The notes beneath the pieces were generated by a model that saw only the letters and a list, made by a program, of their open reading frames with translations, was not told the DNA's origin and did not search any database. A DNA stretch of 64,000 nt from Adiantum capillus-veneris. Taxonomy: Eukaryota; Streptophyta; Polypodiopsida; Polypodiales; Pteridaceae. A program made the position numbers and the translations under genes. Positions 10,214 to 21,800 of this stretch are shown here, one piece after another. Numbering within the stretch: the stretch's first letter is position 1; each line of letters opens with the position of its first letter. The DNA is taken from the NCBI GenBank assembly GCA_014529385.2, contig CM043968.1, positions 7,852,648-7,916,647 of the forward strand. Direction: 5' to 3'.

Positions 10214-10392
10214 AGAAGTGAATGTTAGAGTTTGTCACCTCTTTGGCCAAGCTTGCCGGAGGTGCTAGTGTCCCAGTATCTCTCCCAAGGGCTGATCATA
10301 GGGAGTGAGGGCTGTTTTGGGGCTGTGCCCCGCCTAGGTGAGGTAGTTCTCTCATTTTCGACCTCTTTCCGCCATTGTTTTGACCACCATAA
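10214..10392 (+). repeat. Right copy of the direct repeat at 8890-9062
   Basis: It aligns by eye with 8890-9062 (tagtgtcccagtatctctcc through the 'gtagttctctcatttt' part). Sequence left of it (10165-10205) resembles 7455-7510, as if the left copy had been split by the SINE-like array. Confidence 0.5.
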
Positions 10393-10559
10393 CATTGTCC
10401 CGTAAGGGCCAGGTACATCAAAAAAGAGTAAGTATGAGCCACACATAGGGGTCCCCTACAACAACCACAATAGAATGCATGCTGGAACAGGAAGGGATTC
10501 CTCTTGGGTTCAAGGAGGAGGAATCCTCGAATTCTCAAGGGCAAACCTCTACCGATACG

Positions 10560-10615
10560 AATGCACTGAGTCTAAGGGGACTTGAACACACAACCGTTTG
10601 GTTATGAAGCAAAAT
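10560..10615 (-). repeat. tRNA-like fragment, possible SINE head
   Basis: The minus strand contains a clean B box (tgtgttcaagtcccc) 22 bp after 'cttcataacc', which resembles a tRNA-Met anticodon arm. No complete 72-base cloverleaf can be drawn, so this is not called as a tRNA gene. A decayed tRNA-derived SINE is the likelier source. Confidence 0.3.
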
Positions 10616-10959
10616 CCTTTTGTACATCACAGTTTCAAAAAGCTTACAAACATGGCCCTTGAACACACTTGAGGATGTTCCTTGTTGTCTCCATAGCAGA
10701 AAGTGGCCAATCCAGATGAAATGCCAGGGTTGTGAAATATACTCCTGTATTGTTTTCAGGGGATTCTCACCCTAGTCACGCTGCAGTTACTTTGAATGAA
10801 TGTCTGTCGTGTAGTGGGCAAACGTGCAAATCTTCAAAGGCCAACTAAATTTTCATGCAAAGATCGAGCACATGTAGCCACGTAGCTCCGCAAATGTCCA
10901 TCGCCCATGATTCAACCCTCCATATCACTTCAAGATAGAAAGACTACGAAGAAGCTTAC

Positions 10960-11141
10960 CAGGCATTCGGGAGGTTCCATTGAAGGGAAGAGATGAATAG
11001 ACGAGGCGCTTGAATATCGTACGTATCGAAGTACTTGCAAAGATGCCAGATGGAGAAGAGAGAGAGGGCCAAGCCCACAAATGCCAACAGAAAGTTGAAA
11101 AGCTTCAATAGAGCTCTGAGGCAGCTGCTGCACACCTCCAT
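10960..11141 (-). pseudogene. Tetraspanin-like first exon (host gene piece)
   Basis: The minus strand encodes a 60-residue start, MEVCSSCLRALLKLFNFLLA then FVGLALSLFSIWHLCKYFDT, ending near LQWNLPNAW. A short N-terminus with a CxxC pair followed by one hydrophobic segment (about residues 9-33) matches the first transmembrane helix of plant TOM2A-like and other tetraspanins, which are small four-pass membrane organisers. The exon ends TG|GTAAGC, a good splice donor at 10959-10955. The ATG at 11139-11141 lies in the context gtagaaATGG; an upstream in-frame ATG run starts at 11180. I found no second exon in the roughly 4 kb downstream, so the gene is truncated, has a long intron, or is only a fragment. 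It is the only sequence here that looks like host protein coding. Confidence 0.5.
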
Positions 11142-11325
11142 TTCTACGCTGCGCTCCCTTTCACGTCTCATCATCATCATCCTCTCTCCTCTCCTAGGAT
11201 AGCTTCCTACGACGTTAAAATTCTCCTTCTTCTCTCTCTCTCAAATGCCCATTTTAAGTGGCGCTAGTACGGCCGGCGGCCTCTCTCTCTTTTCTCTCTC
11301 CCTCTTTATCGCGTGCACAGGAGCT
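11142..11325 (-). other. Upstream region of the tetraspanin-like exon
   Basis: A pyrimidine-rich stretch of about 180 bp (a TC-rich 5' UTR type on the plus strand) includes a 45-bp SINE-tail-like piece at 11196-11240 (ggatagcttcctacgacgtt aaaattc). Element 1 is inserted immediately beyond, at 11326, and would separate this exon from any promoter farther upstream. Confidence 0.4.
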
Positions 11326-12881
11326 TGTCATAATAACTAATATTTAATTCTCCTAAATGATTTTCTCATGTTAAACTAATCATCTAATATAGAGAAGTAC
11401 CAAGGAAGAAAAAGCTAGAATATTGGTTAAGCTAGCAGACCGACCACAATAGGGATCTAAAGAAGGGAAAATAGGGATCCAAAGGGGGGGCCATCTGCAA
11501 AAGAGCAATGTGCAACAATGGGTTTCAAAGACCCTAAGGCTCAGCCCATTAAGACTTCCAAAATGCTAAGGTTCCAAAATTCAAATGTTATGTCCAATTG
11601 TCCAACCCTAGGGAAAATTGGAAGCTTTGTAGTGTGCTAAAAAGTCTTTGCAAGTCCCTACATAGGAGGGGGCGAGCCCTTTTAGTAGGGGATGAGAAAG
11701 AAACACACACATACACACTCATGCAAGCCCCTTTACACAAAGGGCATAGTGGACACATGTCAGCTCCTTAGGCCAATTACCACCACAAGGAGCACTCAAA
11801 TCCTATTGGATGGCCATAGAGATGGACCAATGAGAATTAGGCTAGAGTAAATCTAGTTTAATTCATCTGAAAACACTTGTTAAAAGAACCAATAAGAATT
11901 AAGCTTTGTAGAAGACTATCGGACGGTCTCCCAAGGGGTCCAATGAGCATTCAACAACCCAATGGCTTGCCGGAGTCCTATTGTCCAGAAGACAAAGGGA
12001 CCCAATGAGAGTTTAGTTGCATTATTTAATTACCTAAAGCTCTCACAAAAGGGGAAAGGGAGACACATGTCACAAGGTTATCACTTATGCTTCTCAATTT
12101 TGATTGGCTAAGCTTTGCAGGGTCCAATTGGGGTGCCAACAAGAGTAATTTGCAAGAGGGGGCTGATTTTGGCAAGGCATTATCACACACACACTCACAC
12201 AATGTCATGTGTGAAGCAAGAAGACTCTCTCTCTTCTTCTCAAGCTTTAATGGAAAGCTCATCATCTACCCCAAGCTTGGAGAAGGGAGGCCTACACCAA
12301 CAACTTTGTGATGCAAATCCAACCAAGAGCCAAGCTTCAATGCATGCTCATCTCCTCTACCATGCTAATTACTAAGCTATGCTAAGCTATTATGAGCGAT
12401 TAGGTGAGGAGATATACTTTTTTCTCGTAAGACTACTCCTTCTTCCTCATACCCCGCTAGCTCTCACCATCTTCGAAGGTGTGTGAGGTCTTGGGTATGA
12501 GACCGTGAGGGAATTGATGTTGTGTTTTAAAGTGTTTGCTTAGTGCTTGAAGCTTCCATCTTCATTGCACTAACTAGTAATTGAAGGAACACAAAGAATT
12601 GTATTGTAAAATGTCTCCCTTGATGGGGGAAACCTATAATACAAAGCCTTTTGGAGGGGGGACCGGCTCCATGTAAATCTGGTCCTCAACTGTTGTCAAC
12701 AGCTTAATTTCTCTCTCTTTTGAAGTATTGTTCATGCCTATCTAACTAGGTGTTATGCTTTTGTTGCTCTCTCCATCCAAGCACTCTTACTATGCTCATT
12801 AGGAATCTATTCTAATGAAATGCTCACTATGTTTATGTTATTTTCCTCTACACACAAGTTACTAGGCCATTAAATGTTACA
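11326..12881 (+). repeat. 5' LTR of Element 1
   Basis: It runs from TGTCATAATAAC to ...AATGTTACA and matches 36819-38370 and 60231-61892 along its whole length. The primer site follows at once. An (AC)n patch at about 11703-11720 is short here but expanded at the same point in the other copies. Other shared blocks are 'ctagctctcaccatcttcga' and a 'ggaggggggaccggctccat' stretch. Confidence 0.85.
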
Positions 12882-12882
12882 T

Positions 12883-12895
12883 TGGTAGAGCACAA
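12883..12895 (+). other. Primer binding site of Element 1 (tRNA-Met)
   Basis: 'tggta--gagcacaagg' follows the LTR by one base. Element 3 has the fuller 'agtatcagagcacaagg' at the same place. Both derive from the initiator tRNA-Met primer site TGGTATCAGAGC. The copy here has lost two bases. Confidence 0.65.
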
Positions 12896-13279
12896 GGTTT
12901 CTCTTTTCTTGCTCAAGAAGGGAGGTCCTCAAGCTAGCTATAAATGGTTGGTCTTATTAATTGCAATTGAGGAAGTAGAATAGGGATTTTGCAACCTTGC
13001 AATGCGTCTGCCTTCGTGCAGATAACGGGGCATCATCGTCGAGAGCTATGGTCTTAATAGTGGAGTCTTACGAGGCTTGCCTACGGCTTAACCACTATTG
13101 AGCTATTAGAAGCTTGACATGAGCCAATACTGTTTTGGTGTTGAAAGACCCTCTCTTCTATTCCTTGCAATTAATGATATTCGAGCCACGGGTACAGTAG
13201 CTTGAGTGCTTTTCTAAAGGGATAAAGAGGAGCAGCAACTAGGGCTTGAAGTGCCAAAGTACACCTAAACATTGTTAGA

Positions 13280-14393
13280 ATGGCTGACAATAGTAAAGAG
13301 AGTGAAATTAATGTTGATAGCTTTGATTTTGCTAATGAGCAGGCTACTAATGATACCCCTATGCTTGTTAACTACCTTGTTTCTAGGCTTCAATAATCCA
13401 TGGGCAATAAGAGGATCAAGGCAAGAAAAAGGTGAGAAAGAGGTCACCCTCTTCTCGATCTTCCTCAAATTCTTCATCTTCTGAAGAGAGCGATGGTGCA
13501 ACTTTTGAACCATAAAAAAGAAGAGGCCATAGGAAATCCTATGCTGCATGGAAGAGATCATCCAAGCTCAAGAAGTAGCCTTTCATTCCTTACCTATGAT
13601 GGCACCTTTGGTGCTACGAACAAAGTCTTCGCTTTTATCCAACAATTCAATGCAGCGTTTGGAGATGAGGGCTTCATGGATTCCTCTAAGCTACGCCATG
13701 TAGCTATGCATTTTCAAAAATCCACCAGGCATGGTGGTCTAGCCTATGGGCAAACGGTGAAGCTCCACGAACATGGAAAGCTTTAAGATCTTCCATTATG
13801 AAGCAATTTTTGGCCACCGATGCCAAAGATAAAGTACTCACCAAATGGTGAATCTTGAAGCTCTCTCCCTAAAATTCCATTCACAAATATGTAGACAAGT
13901 TTTGGGACTTACATCTCAAAGCCACTGTCTTAGAAAAAACAACAATTTTGTGTGAGCTTAACTGAAGAAATGGTGGAGTATGTTAACTCCCAAAGGCCAG
14001 GCACCATATCTGTGGTCATACACCATACCATGGTGGCTTCACGAATCAATTTCCAAACAAGGGCTAAGAGAAATCCTAAGCCCACAAAAAACAAGGTTTC
14101 TAATGAGCGCTCCTAAGGGGAAGGACAATGTCCAAAAGTCTCCTAATGGCAATTCCAATAACAACAAAGCTAAGGAGAAGGGAGTCTACAAAGGCAAAAA
14201 CAAACTCTCTCATGAAGAGCTCGAGCATTATCGCAAGGATAACCGTTGTTTCAAATGCAGCGAGCAAGGACATGCGTATCGCGCTTGCCCCCAAAAGAAC
14301 ACCCGCCATGAGCTCCTAGAGCTACCTTGGTCGAAATCCAAGAAGAGGAAGCTCACCACAAAGGATCTCCTCTATGCCATGCTTAGGGAAAGG
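13280..14393 (+). pseudogene. gag of Element 1
   Basis: The ATG at 13280 opens MADNSKESEINVDSFDFANE..., matching the Element 3 gag start at 62311. A CAA-to-TAA change makes a stop at 13394. Compared with Element 3 about 415 bp (the S/R/P-rich region) is missing just afterwards. The capsid-like part is SFLTYDGTFGATNKVFAFIQ followed by QFNAAFGDEGFMDSSKLRHV at about 13575-13700. A basic linker and one CCHC zinc knuckle (CFKCSEQGHAYRAC, about 14250-14291) follow. Gag would form the virus-like particle and bind the RNA. Several further stops and frameshifts occur. Confidence 0.75.
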
Positions 14394-14953
14394 TAAGAGA
14401 ACATGATGCTTTTATTCTCTTTGACCCTGGTTCTACTCACAATTTCATATGCACAGAGTTGGCCACCAAGCTAGGCATCCAAGCTTATGAGATGGGATAT
14501 GTCCTACCCGCAGATGGTGCTTTCAAGGGGCAAGAAGCTTCAGTCCCTCCCTTAATTGGAAAATTGAGGCTCCATGTCCAAAGCTATGTGGACAAAGAGG
14601 ACTTCTTTATCTCTCCTCTCAAGCACAAGGATGTAATCCTAGGGGCACCATGGTTTGATCGCATGGATGCCAATGTTAAATTCCTTGAAAGAAGAATCTA
14701 CTTTAGGTTCAGGGAAAAAGATATGTACATAGATTCCAAAGAGATGGGTAACACCATACCCCTTGTACATACACAAGATTTCAATAAGTCAATAAAGAGC
14801 TCTATTTCTGTGTACATGATTTTTGTTAAAGATTCTCAAAATGAACCTAATGCTTTAGCAAAAGAAAACATAAACAATCACAAGGAATTAGAGTTGTCCA
14901 ATTTTCTCAAAGGATTTCAAGATGTTTTTATTGACGACATCCCTTGTGAATGA
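14394..14953 (+). pseudogene. Protease (retropepsin) of Element 1
   Basis: The active-site region reads FDPGSTHNFICTELATKLGI; the family's usual D-[ST]-G is D-P-G here and in Element 2. Later elements are IGKLRLHVQSYVDKEDFFI and DVILGAPWFDRM, the second being the conserved ILG-W strand of retropepsins. In the family it cleaves the Gag-Pol polyprotein. The frame ends at 14951 after DDIPCE, where a deletion of about 25 bp relative to Element 2 shifts the frame before RT. Confidence 0.75.
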
Positions 14954-15715
14954 CCATGCAATTGAACTTCTTCTAGGAAGTTCACCGCCAAATAAACCTC
15001 CTTATAGAGTTTCTCAAGCTCAACAAGAGGAGATTATGTGGCAAGTGCATGAGTTAGTTGAGAAGGGCATGGTTAGGCCTAGCTCGTCTCCATTTTGCTC
15101 ACCCGTGTTATTGTGCAAAAGAAAGAAGGCACATATCGCATGAGTGTCGACTATAGAGCACTAAATAGGATCACTATCAAGAATAGGTTTCCCGTTCCAC
15201 GGGTAGAAGACCTATTTGATAAGCTGCAAGGGTCGACCTACTTTAGTAGAATTGACCTAAAAAGTGGCTACCATCAAATAAGGATAGTTGATCAAAACAT
15301 ATTTTGCACTATGTTTGGTCTTTACGAATATATTCGCATGCCTTTTGGCATGAGTAATGCACCAGCCACATTCAACCGCTTGATGGAGAAGCTATTCAGG
15401 CCTCATCGAACCCCGCATCAAACCTTTACCGGATGTTCTCTGATGATATTATCATCTACTCTAATTCACTAGATGAACACAAGCAACACCTCCAGGGAAT
15501 ATTTCAAGTCTTACGAGAGAATAAACTTTCTATTAATCAAAAGAAAAGTGAGTTTTTCTTACAAGATTCAGTATCTAGGTCACATTATCTCTTAGGATGG
15601 CATCCAAATGGATCCATCAAAGCTAGAGGTAATAAAAGGATGGCCTAATCCAAGGAATCTTCATGAACTAAGAAGCTTTATAGGTATGTGTGCATACTAT
15701 AGATGCTTCATAGAA
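14954..15715 (+). pseudogene. Reverse transcriptase of Element 1
   Basis: RT motifs appear in order: VHELVEKGMVRPSSSPFCSP, MSVDYRALNRITIKNRFPVP, STYFSRIDLKSGYHQIRI, MPFGMSNAPATFNRLME, and the catalytic FSDDIIIYSNS at about 15432-15465. Then come LRENKLSINQKKSEFF and a degraded GH-I motif near 15590. At least three frameshifts (about 15095, 15430 and 15590) break the frame. The F-S-D-D form of the YxDD box is within the range seen in Ty3-type elements. Confidence 0.8.
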
Positions 15716-16240
15716 AAGTTCTCACTAATAGCAGGACCATTACATGACCTAACAAAGAAAAACGTTAGGTATACATGGTTTGCCAAGGAGAACAATGCTT
15801 TCAAAAATCTTAAAGAAAATCTTATCTTTCAACATGTGCTTACATTGTTGGAACTCTCAAAGCCATTAGAGGCCCAATGTAACACTTGTGGTGATTGCTT
15901 TGGAGCTGTTTTGCTCCAAGAAGGGCACACCATAGCCTATGAAAGTCGAAGGCTCGACCTTGTTGTGAGCAAGCTCTAGGCATATACGAAAAGGAACTCC
16001 TCGTAGTTCTACATATCTTAGACTCGTGGAAGCACTATTTATTGGGGACTCCTTTCATTCTGCGGACGGATCACCAAAGCCTTAAGTACTTCATGACGCA
16101 GACCAATCTCTCCAACAAACAAATGAGATGGACAAATTTCCTTTCGCAATTTCATTTTCATATTGCTCACATTGCTAGCAAGCATAATCAAGTAGCCGAT
16201 GCACTCTCAAGATGGCCGAGAGTGAATGCAGTTTCCATAG
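15716..16240 (+). pseudogene. RNase H of Element 1
   Basis: This continues from the RT thumb (IGMCAYYRCFIEKFSLIAGP) into the RNase H segments KPLEAQCNTCGDCFGAVLLQ, GIYEKELLVVLHILDSWKHY, FILRTDHQSLKYFMTQTNLS and SKHNQVADALSRWP. The first catalytic aspartate, usually D-A-C-G or D-A-S, reads N-T-C-G here, so a key residue is lost (Element 2 keeps D-A-C-G). A frameshift occurs at about 15978. Confidence 0.75.
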
Positions 16241-17300
16241 CAACTTACAATGATCTATCTTCTATGATAGAAGAGTACGCTATTGATCCCGATTTTAGAG
16301 ATGTGATTTTAGTCCTTGCACTAGGGAAGAAAGAGGAACCATTTACGTTACAAGATGGTTATCTTCTCTATGGTAATAGACTATGCGTTACCAACTCACT
16401 ACGTGAGAAAGTAATGTATGAATCTCATGCTCCTCCTTATGCGAGGCATAGAGGGATTCAATCTACCCTAAAAGGGATTGAAACATATTTCTATTGGCCT
16501 ACCATGAAATCAAACATACAAGAGTATGTTTCTAAATGTGCGGTATGCCAAAAGACGAAGTTTGATAGAGGGAAACAACCCAAATTGCTTCAACCTTTGC
16601 CAATCCCTAATTCACCATGGGAGAGCATATCCATGGATTTCATCTTTTGATTGCCTAAGTCTATCCATGGGAATACATGAATATGGACGATAGTAGACGG
16701 GTTCAGCAAGCAGGCTCATTTTATACTTGTCAAAAAGACTATCAAAGCCCATCAAATGGAAACCCTCTTCATATCACAAATCTTCAAGTACCATGGCTTG
16801 CCAATGTCCATAGTGTCGGATAGAGATCCTAGAACGACCAGTAATTTCTAGAAGGGTTTCTTTGAGAATTTAGGACAAGGCTAAACTTCTCTTTGGCCTA
16901 TCACGCCCAAACGGATGGCCAAAGTGAAATAGCTAACCTAACAATTCTAGATTTACTCAAAGCCTATGTAATGGAAGTGGATCAAAGATCCCAATGGGAG
17001 AAGTACTTACCCTTAGTGGAGTATGCCTACAATAACACTGTACATACTTCCACGGGAAAAGCACCTTTTGAGGTAATTGAGGGAAGATAAAAAAGTCCCC
17101 TGCTACTTAAAGTACACGGGAAGATCTTCATTGCAGATGAGTATAGCCGAGACCTACAAGAATCTTTCCAAAAGATTAAGGATGCTATCTCTATCTCACG
17201 ACAAAGGCAAAAGGTTGCTGTTGAGAATCACAAAAGAGACCAAGCCTTTAAAGAAAATGATTGGGTCTTGCTTAAATTTCCCAAGGCTTGATTAAGGCAC
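16241..17300 (+). pseudogene. Integrase core of Element 1
   Basis: The N-terminal HHCC zinc finger is visible (SHAPPYARHRG...KCAVCQKTK, about 16425-16560). The core has the D, D, E residues in SMDFIF (about 16632), IVSDRDPR (about 16812) and HAQTDGQSEIANL (about 16903-16940), then QWEKYLPLVEYAYNNTVHTS. It would insert the DNA copy with a 5-bp stagger. TGA stops interrupt it at 16648 and near 16677, and frameshifts fall in the core and after 17088. Confidence 0.8.
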
Positions 17301-17329
17301 ACCATGGGCAAGAATCTTATGGGACACTA

Positions 17330-17717
17330 AAAGTACTATGCTAAGTTAGCAAAAAGGTACTATGGTCCCTTCCAGATTCTTCGACCAATCAATGAGATGG
17401 CCTACCAGCTCAAGTTGCCCAACCATTGGCTCATACACAATGCTTTTCATGTGAGCCTACTAAAGCCTTACAAAGGAGAGCCACCTCAAGAACCAACTAT
17501 TGAAGACCCACCACCGGAGATCGAGGACCAAGAAGAGGTGCTACAGCCCGAGTCCATTCTCTGACATGAAGACAAGGTATTAAGAGGTGGTAAGACTATC
17601 CGATGGTATCTTATTAAGTTTAAGAATTATCCTTTTGAAGATGCTAGATGGATGCAAGGCATACAATTAAAGAATAGCCTAAACCTTGTCAATGCTTACA
17701 ATGCTTCCCTAGAGTAG
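17330..17717 (+). pseudogene. Integrase C-terminus with chromodomain, Element 1
   Basis: It reads YYAKLAKRYYGPFQILRPIN (the GPF/Y motif), AYQLKLPNHWLIHNAFHVSL LKPYKG, then after an acidic linker GGKTIRWYLIKFKNYPFEDA RWMQ. The last is the aromatic/acidic chromodomain core and places the element in the chromovirus branch. A TGA precedes HEDKVLRGG. The frame ends with TAG at 17715-17717, about 90 bp before the nested insertion. Confidence 0.75.
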
Positions 17718-17809
17718 GCAAATGTACAAATGTTTAAAATGAACAAAGTTTTTGTTTTATAAGACTCTCATTTTCTTTATTGTGCATAAATGTTAAGTAG
17801 TATGCATGT

Positions 17810-18724
17810 TGTGGACGCATGTCTAACCTCACAATCCTATCTTATTGCAATATTAGCGAGAACCACGATTAATTTGTCAAACCATGGGACGAAGCTGACT
17901 CGACTAGTGCATAGAGGTTACAAGAGGTTGTCAATCTCTTGGAAAACAACTAACAACTCGCATCTATCTCAAGCTACACTCAAGTGACTAAAATCACCAA
18001 AAGCCAATCGCTCACGGCAAGCAAATCACATCCGTTACAGCATCAAATGACATCCAAATGCAACGAAACTTCTAGGACAAATTTACAAGACCTAAGCACA
18101 CATGCCTATGGCCTCAAACCCCACTTTAGGTCAAGTTCCAAAATCGTGATTATTAACAGCAGTGGATTTTTGACCTAGTTGTTTTCGGCCCAGAATGCAT
18201 CTAAATGCTTAGCAATGATGCCCCCATACCCCGCCTATGCTTAGTTTTTGATTTAAAAGTGTAAATTCCTAATTATGATGAAATTAGGCCGCGGGTCAGG
18301 GACACCAAAAGCTACGAAATACTGTGAATGGCTTATGTCAATGCAAAGAGCTCTTACCTGCGGTTGCAATGCAACAAACGCATTCGATGTGACAATCAGA
18401 GAGGGAGTAGGAAGCGTGAGAAGGAGAGAAGTGAGAGTCGTTAGCTCATGTTGTGTATTTCTTATCCAAAACTTATAAAAAACTTACAAAAATTGGCTTT
18501 TATACCTTAGCCAAGGTTTTTGGGTGGTCAAAAGTAATAATCTGGAGTTTTATCAAAGCTGGGAATTAAATGGCTGATACAATTTGAAAGCTTGTAGCCC
18601 CGGCTCATTAATTACAAGGTTTATCAAGAAAACAGGAGTTACAATATTCCCGATTTATCAAAATAATAATTGTTTTACAAGGAGGACTCCGAAAAATGGT
18701 GTCCATGCTAGCTTGCTGCTAACA
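17810..18724 (-). repeat. 3' LTR of the 18.7-kb element
   Basis: On the minus strand it begins TGTTAGCAGCAAGCTAGC right after a polypurine tract and ends ...ATGCGTCCACA. It matches 35662-36550 throughout, with small indels (for example extra bases near 18280 and 18475). It contains a half-decayed copy of the dyad (AATCGTGATTATTAA, 18142-18156). Confidence 0.9.
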
Positions 18725-18740
18725 TTCCCCCCCTCCTCGC
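18725..18740 (-). other. Polypurine tract of the 18.7-kb element
   Basis: The minus strand reads gcgaggagggggggaa immediately before the LTR start TGTT. This is the expected plus-strand primer site. Confidence 0.85.
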
Positions 18741-18855
18741 CTGTGTCGTCCCTTGACACATCTTTATGGGCTAAAGTAATCTTCGGGTTGACGGCGGGCG
18801 AGGCGGTCCTTCAGTGCTTCCACTGCTTTTTCATATCTGATTTTGCGTTCTTTGT

Positions 18856-21800
18856 CTAGCACTTGCAAAACTGCATGGTGACTTTGTTTTTTAGTTCCAC
18901 TATCGAGTAGCCTACAAATCTTGCTGTGAGGTTTCTTATCACCGGCGCAAATATCTTCGTTCTCCAGGTGAAGAAGCCAGTGTAAAATGCCTCCTCAAAA
19001 GCTAGCATATTGTGCGAGGGCAGAAACATGCATCGGGCATAAAAGCCATAAAGAACTTCCTCTAAGGGCTGCCCACTTAAATCGTAGCAAAGACCTTTGT
19101 TCCCTTCCAAAAATGAGAGCCAAGGGGCTCTTGTCTGCTCAGGATCATTGAAGACCTATATGCAAGTAAGTAGCATCCTGCAGATTTTATATAGCATTGC
19201 GCAAGAGAGATCTGGTAGACTTTTGAAGAATGTCATGGCGCCCGTTAGGGTTTTCACCATGTATTCTTTTGTTACTTGGCCTCTCTCTGGAGCTGGCAGT
19301 CTGGGAAAATTTAGCCATGTTGGCCTCTTCTTCTGCAGTGCTTCATGTGATTGCCACGTCCTTACTCGCAGTACAGGACAAAATGTGGGATCTTTCTGTA
19401 TGGCCGCAGGTGCTCTTGTGAACAGAATCAAATATCTTGGATTCTTGTTCAGCCAGCTTAGCCTTCACTTCGGGTGGTCTTGATCTGCGCCATCTTCTTG
19501 TATATCCTTGTATAATCTTTCCTTTACCTGTAAGAGTTCAACCTTGATGAGAGGGTATGGCAGGGATTGTTGGTGCCATTGAGCATTGATTTGATTGCGA
19601 GTGAGCTGTGTGACGTTGACAGAGTGTAAAACTCTCAACTCCCAATCCATAGTTGCCTTCCACTGCTCATCTACCTCCAAGGCGATCTTCTTCTTCAATG
19701 CATCTTCTTCAGCCTTTGACAACTGGACTATTGGCACTGTGTCTTCCTCTGTGATTTGGACTTGAAAATCTTCTCCTTCACTCGGCTCTGCTGTGGACTG
19801 TGTCTCAGAGTCAGCAAATGAGACCGAGGGGATTTCCACTTGGGGTGGCTCTGAAGTGCTTGCCTCTTCCTGTATATCTGGCCTTCCATCTCTAAGGAGT
19901 TGGTTCACTCTTTTCAATTCTGCAATCTCTTTAAGGAGCTCCTCCTCTCTTTGGACCTGCATGAGCGCCAGGTCTCTGCGTTGTGACTGCTCCATCTTCA
20001 ACTCCAGTTCTAATTCTTTGTTTTTCTTTTCAAGTGCTTTATACACCTCATATGTTCCCTTGATCGAGTCCACGGTTGGATTTTCTCTTAATTGCCGCAA
20101 GAAAGTGGCTTGATCATTAATTCTTTGTTCCTAATACTACAGAGATGCGTTTGCTACATCTAATTGTACTTGAATCTTCTGAGCGGACAGAGAGGTGGTA
20201 AGAAGTTCATTGTCACTTCTGTCAGTTGCTCATCTTTCACTTTGCAGGCATCAGATAACTTAGTCAGGAGGTCACCCAACTCCTCCATTTCCTTCTGTTG
20301 GCTGTCCCTGGCTATCTGATGTCGTTCGGCTTCAGTCTTTAGCTCTTGTACTTGCCTTTGGAGATCAATGATAATAGCCATTCGGTCGTTGAGCTCGCCT
20401 TGAAGAGCATTGATGACCATTTCTAATTCTTTGGCTTTAGTATTGCTATTAAAAGCTGCTGAGCGGAGTTTCTCCGTCATGATTTGCATTTGCCTTGCAT
20501 ACTCGTTCACTTGTAGAATGACTTCATCATTGGACTGCCACTCCTCCTGTCTTGCAAGTTGAGATGTGCCGGCAGCCTCTTGTGTCGCGTCTTGTTTTGT
20601 TGTTATTGCTGGTGTTTCTATGAGATGGTTGCTTTTCCTTTTTCATCCTGAGGTTTTGAAACCTCGGCAGTTTCTGGTTGAGTGGAAACAACCTGTGTGG
20701 TCTCAACCCTTACAATTTCTTCGTTTGCAGGCCTTTCTGCCTTCTCAGTCCCGGTTTGTTCCTCATGTGTAGTGGTTTGTTCGTTTTCTATATCTTGCTC
20801 TTTATCAGTTTCATCCGCCTCCTTGTGAGTATCCTCGGTTGTCTGCTCTGGTGCTGGTTCAGCTTTCTTTTCTTCATGTTGCTCGGCGTGGTCAGTTTGT
20901 TGTGTAGCTTCCGTTTGGTGGGTGAAATCAGACTCTTTTTCCTTGTCAATCTCGGCCTCTTCAATGGTCTCTTGGCCTGGCGGTGATGATGGTGGAGTGG
21001 GCATGGACTGGTCCTGTGGTTCCGGTGGTGGTGAGGTGGGTTGGGGAGATGCCTAGCCTTGCTCTTGAGTTGCTACTTCCTCAGCTTTCTTGGCCGCTTC
21101 TTCCGCCTCTTTCAGCTTCAAGGCCTCTGCCTCTTGGTACATTCTTTCTAAATGAGCCTTGGGATCCTCGGCCTCTTTCCTTGAATGATGTTTCATTCAA
21201 AGTCCCTTCAAGCCGGTGGGTACCCATTTTTCTGGGTCTTTACCCTGCGCTTGCCTAGTGCGTTGATACGCTTGTTTTTCTCTTTCAAATCTCGCTTGCT
21301 CTTGAGCCACTGCTTTCCTCTTCATCTCTTCCCTCTTAGCTCTTTTTTCTTCGTTGTCAGAGCTTTCACTGCTATGCTGCTCTAATGAACTGTCATCGGA
21401 TTCATCACCTGATTTAAATGATCGCTTACCAGATCTGGTAGATCCTTGAGAGGGTTGTGCTGCCAAGATCCATGTGTTCTAATCCGGGGCAGGCGGTAGG
21501 TTGTCGGCCATGCCGATGGCATGATAGGCTATTCTGGTCAATACTTCTGGTGCGCCCAAGTAGGTTATCTTTCCCTCCTTCTTGGTGGCCTTCAATGTTG
21601 TTAACACATATTGCACGTGGTCCACAGGTTGTCTGGTGGTTGACTTCAGAACTTGTGTAAAAGTGGTGGCCACGGCGTGATTTGGTTTCGTGTACCTTGG
21701 TGGCCTTTTCGCTAGGAAATGGAAATGTTGATGGTACAGACGGGCTGGCTCTTCCACCTGCTTGTGGATGAGATTGGCAAATGTAGCCGCAATTGTTTCC

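Noticed and set aside
10560-10615. A tRNA-Met gene on the minus strand
   Set aside because: Only the anticodon-arm-like and B-box parts are present; no acceptor stem or D arm can be paired.
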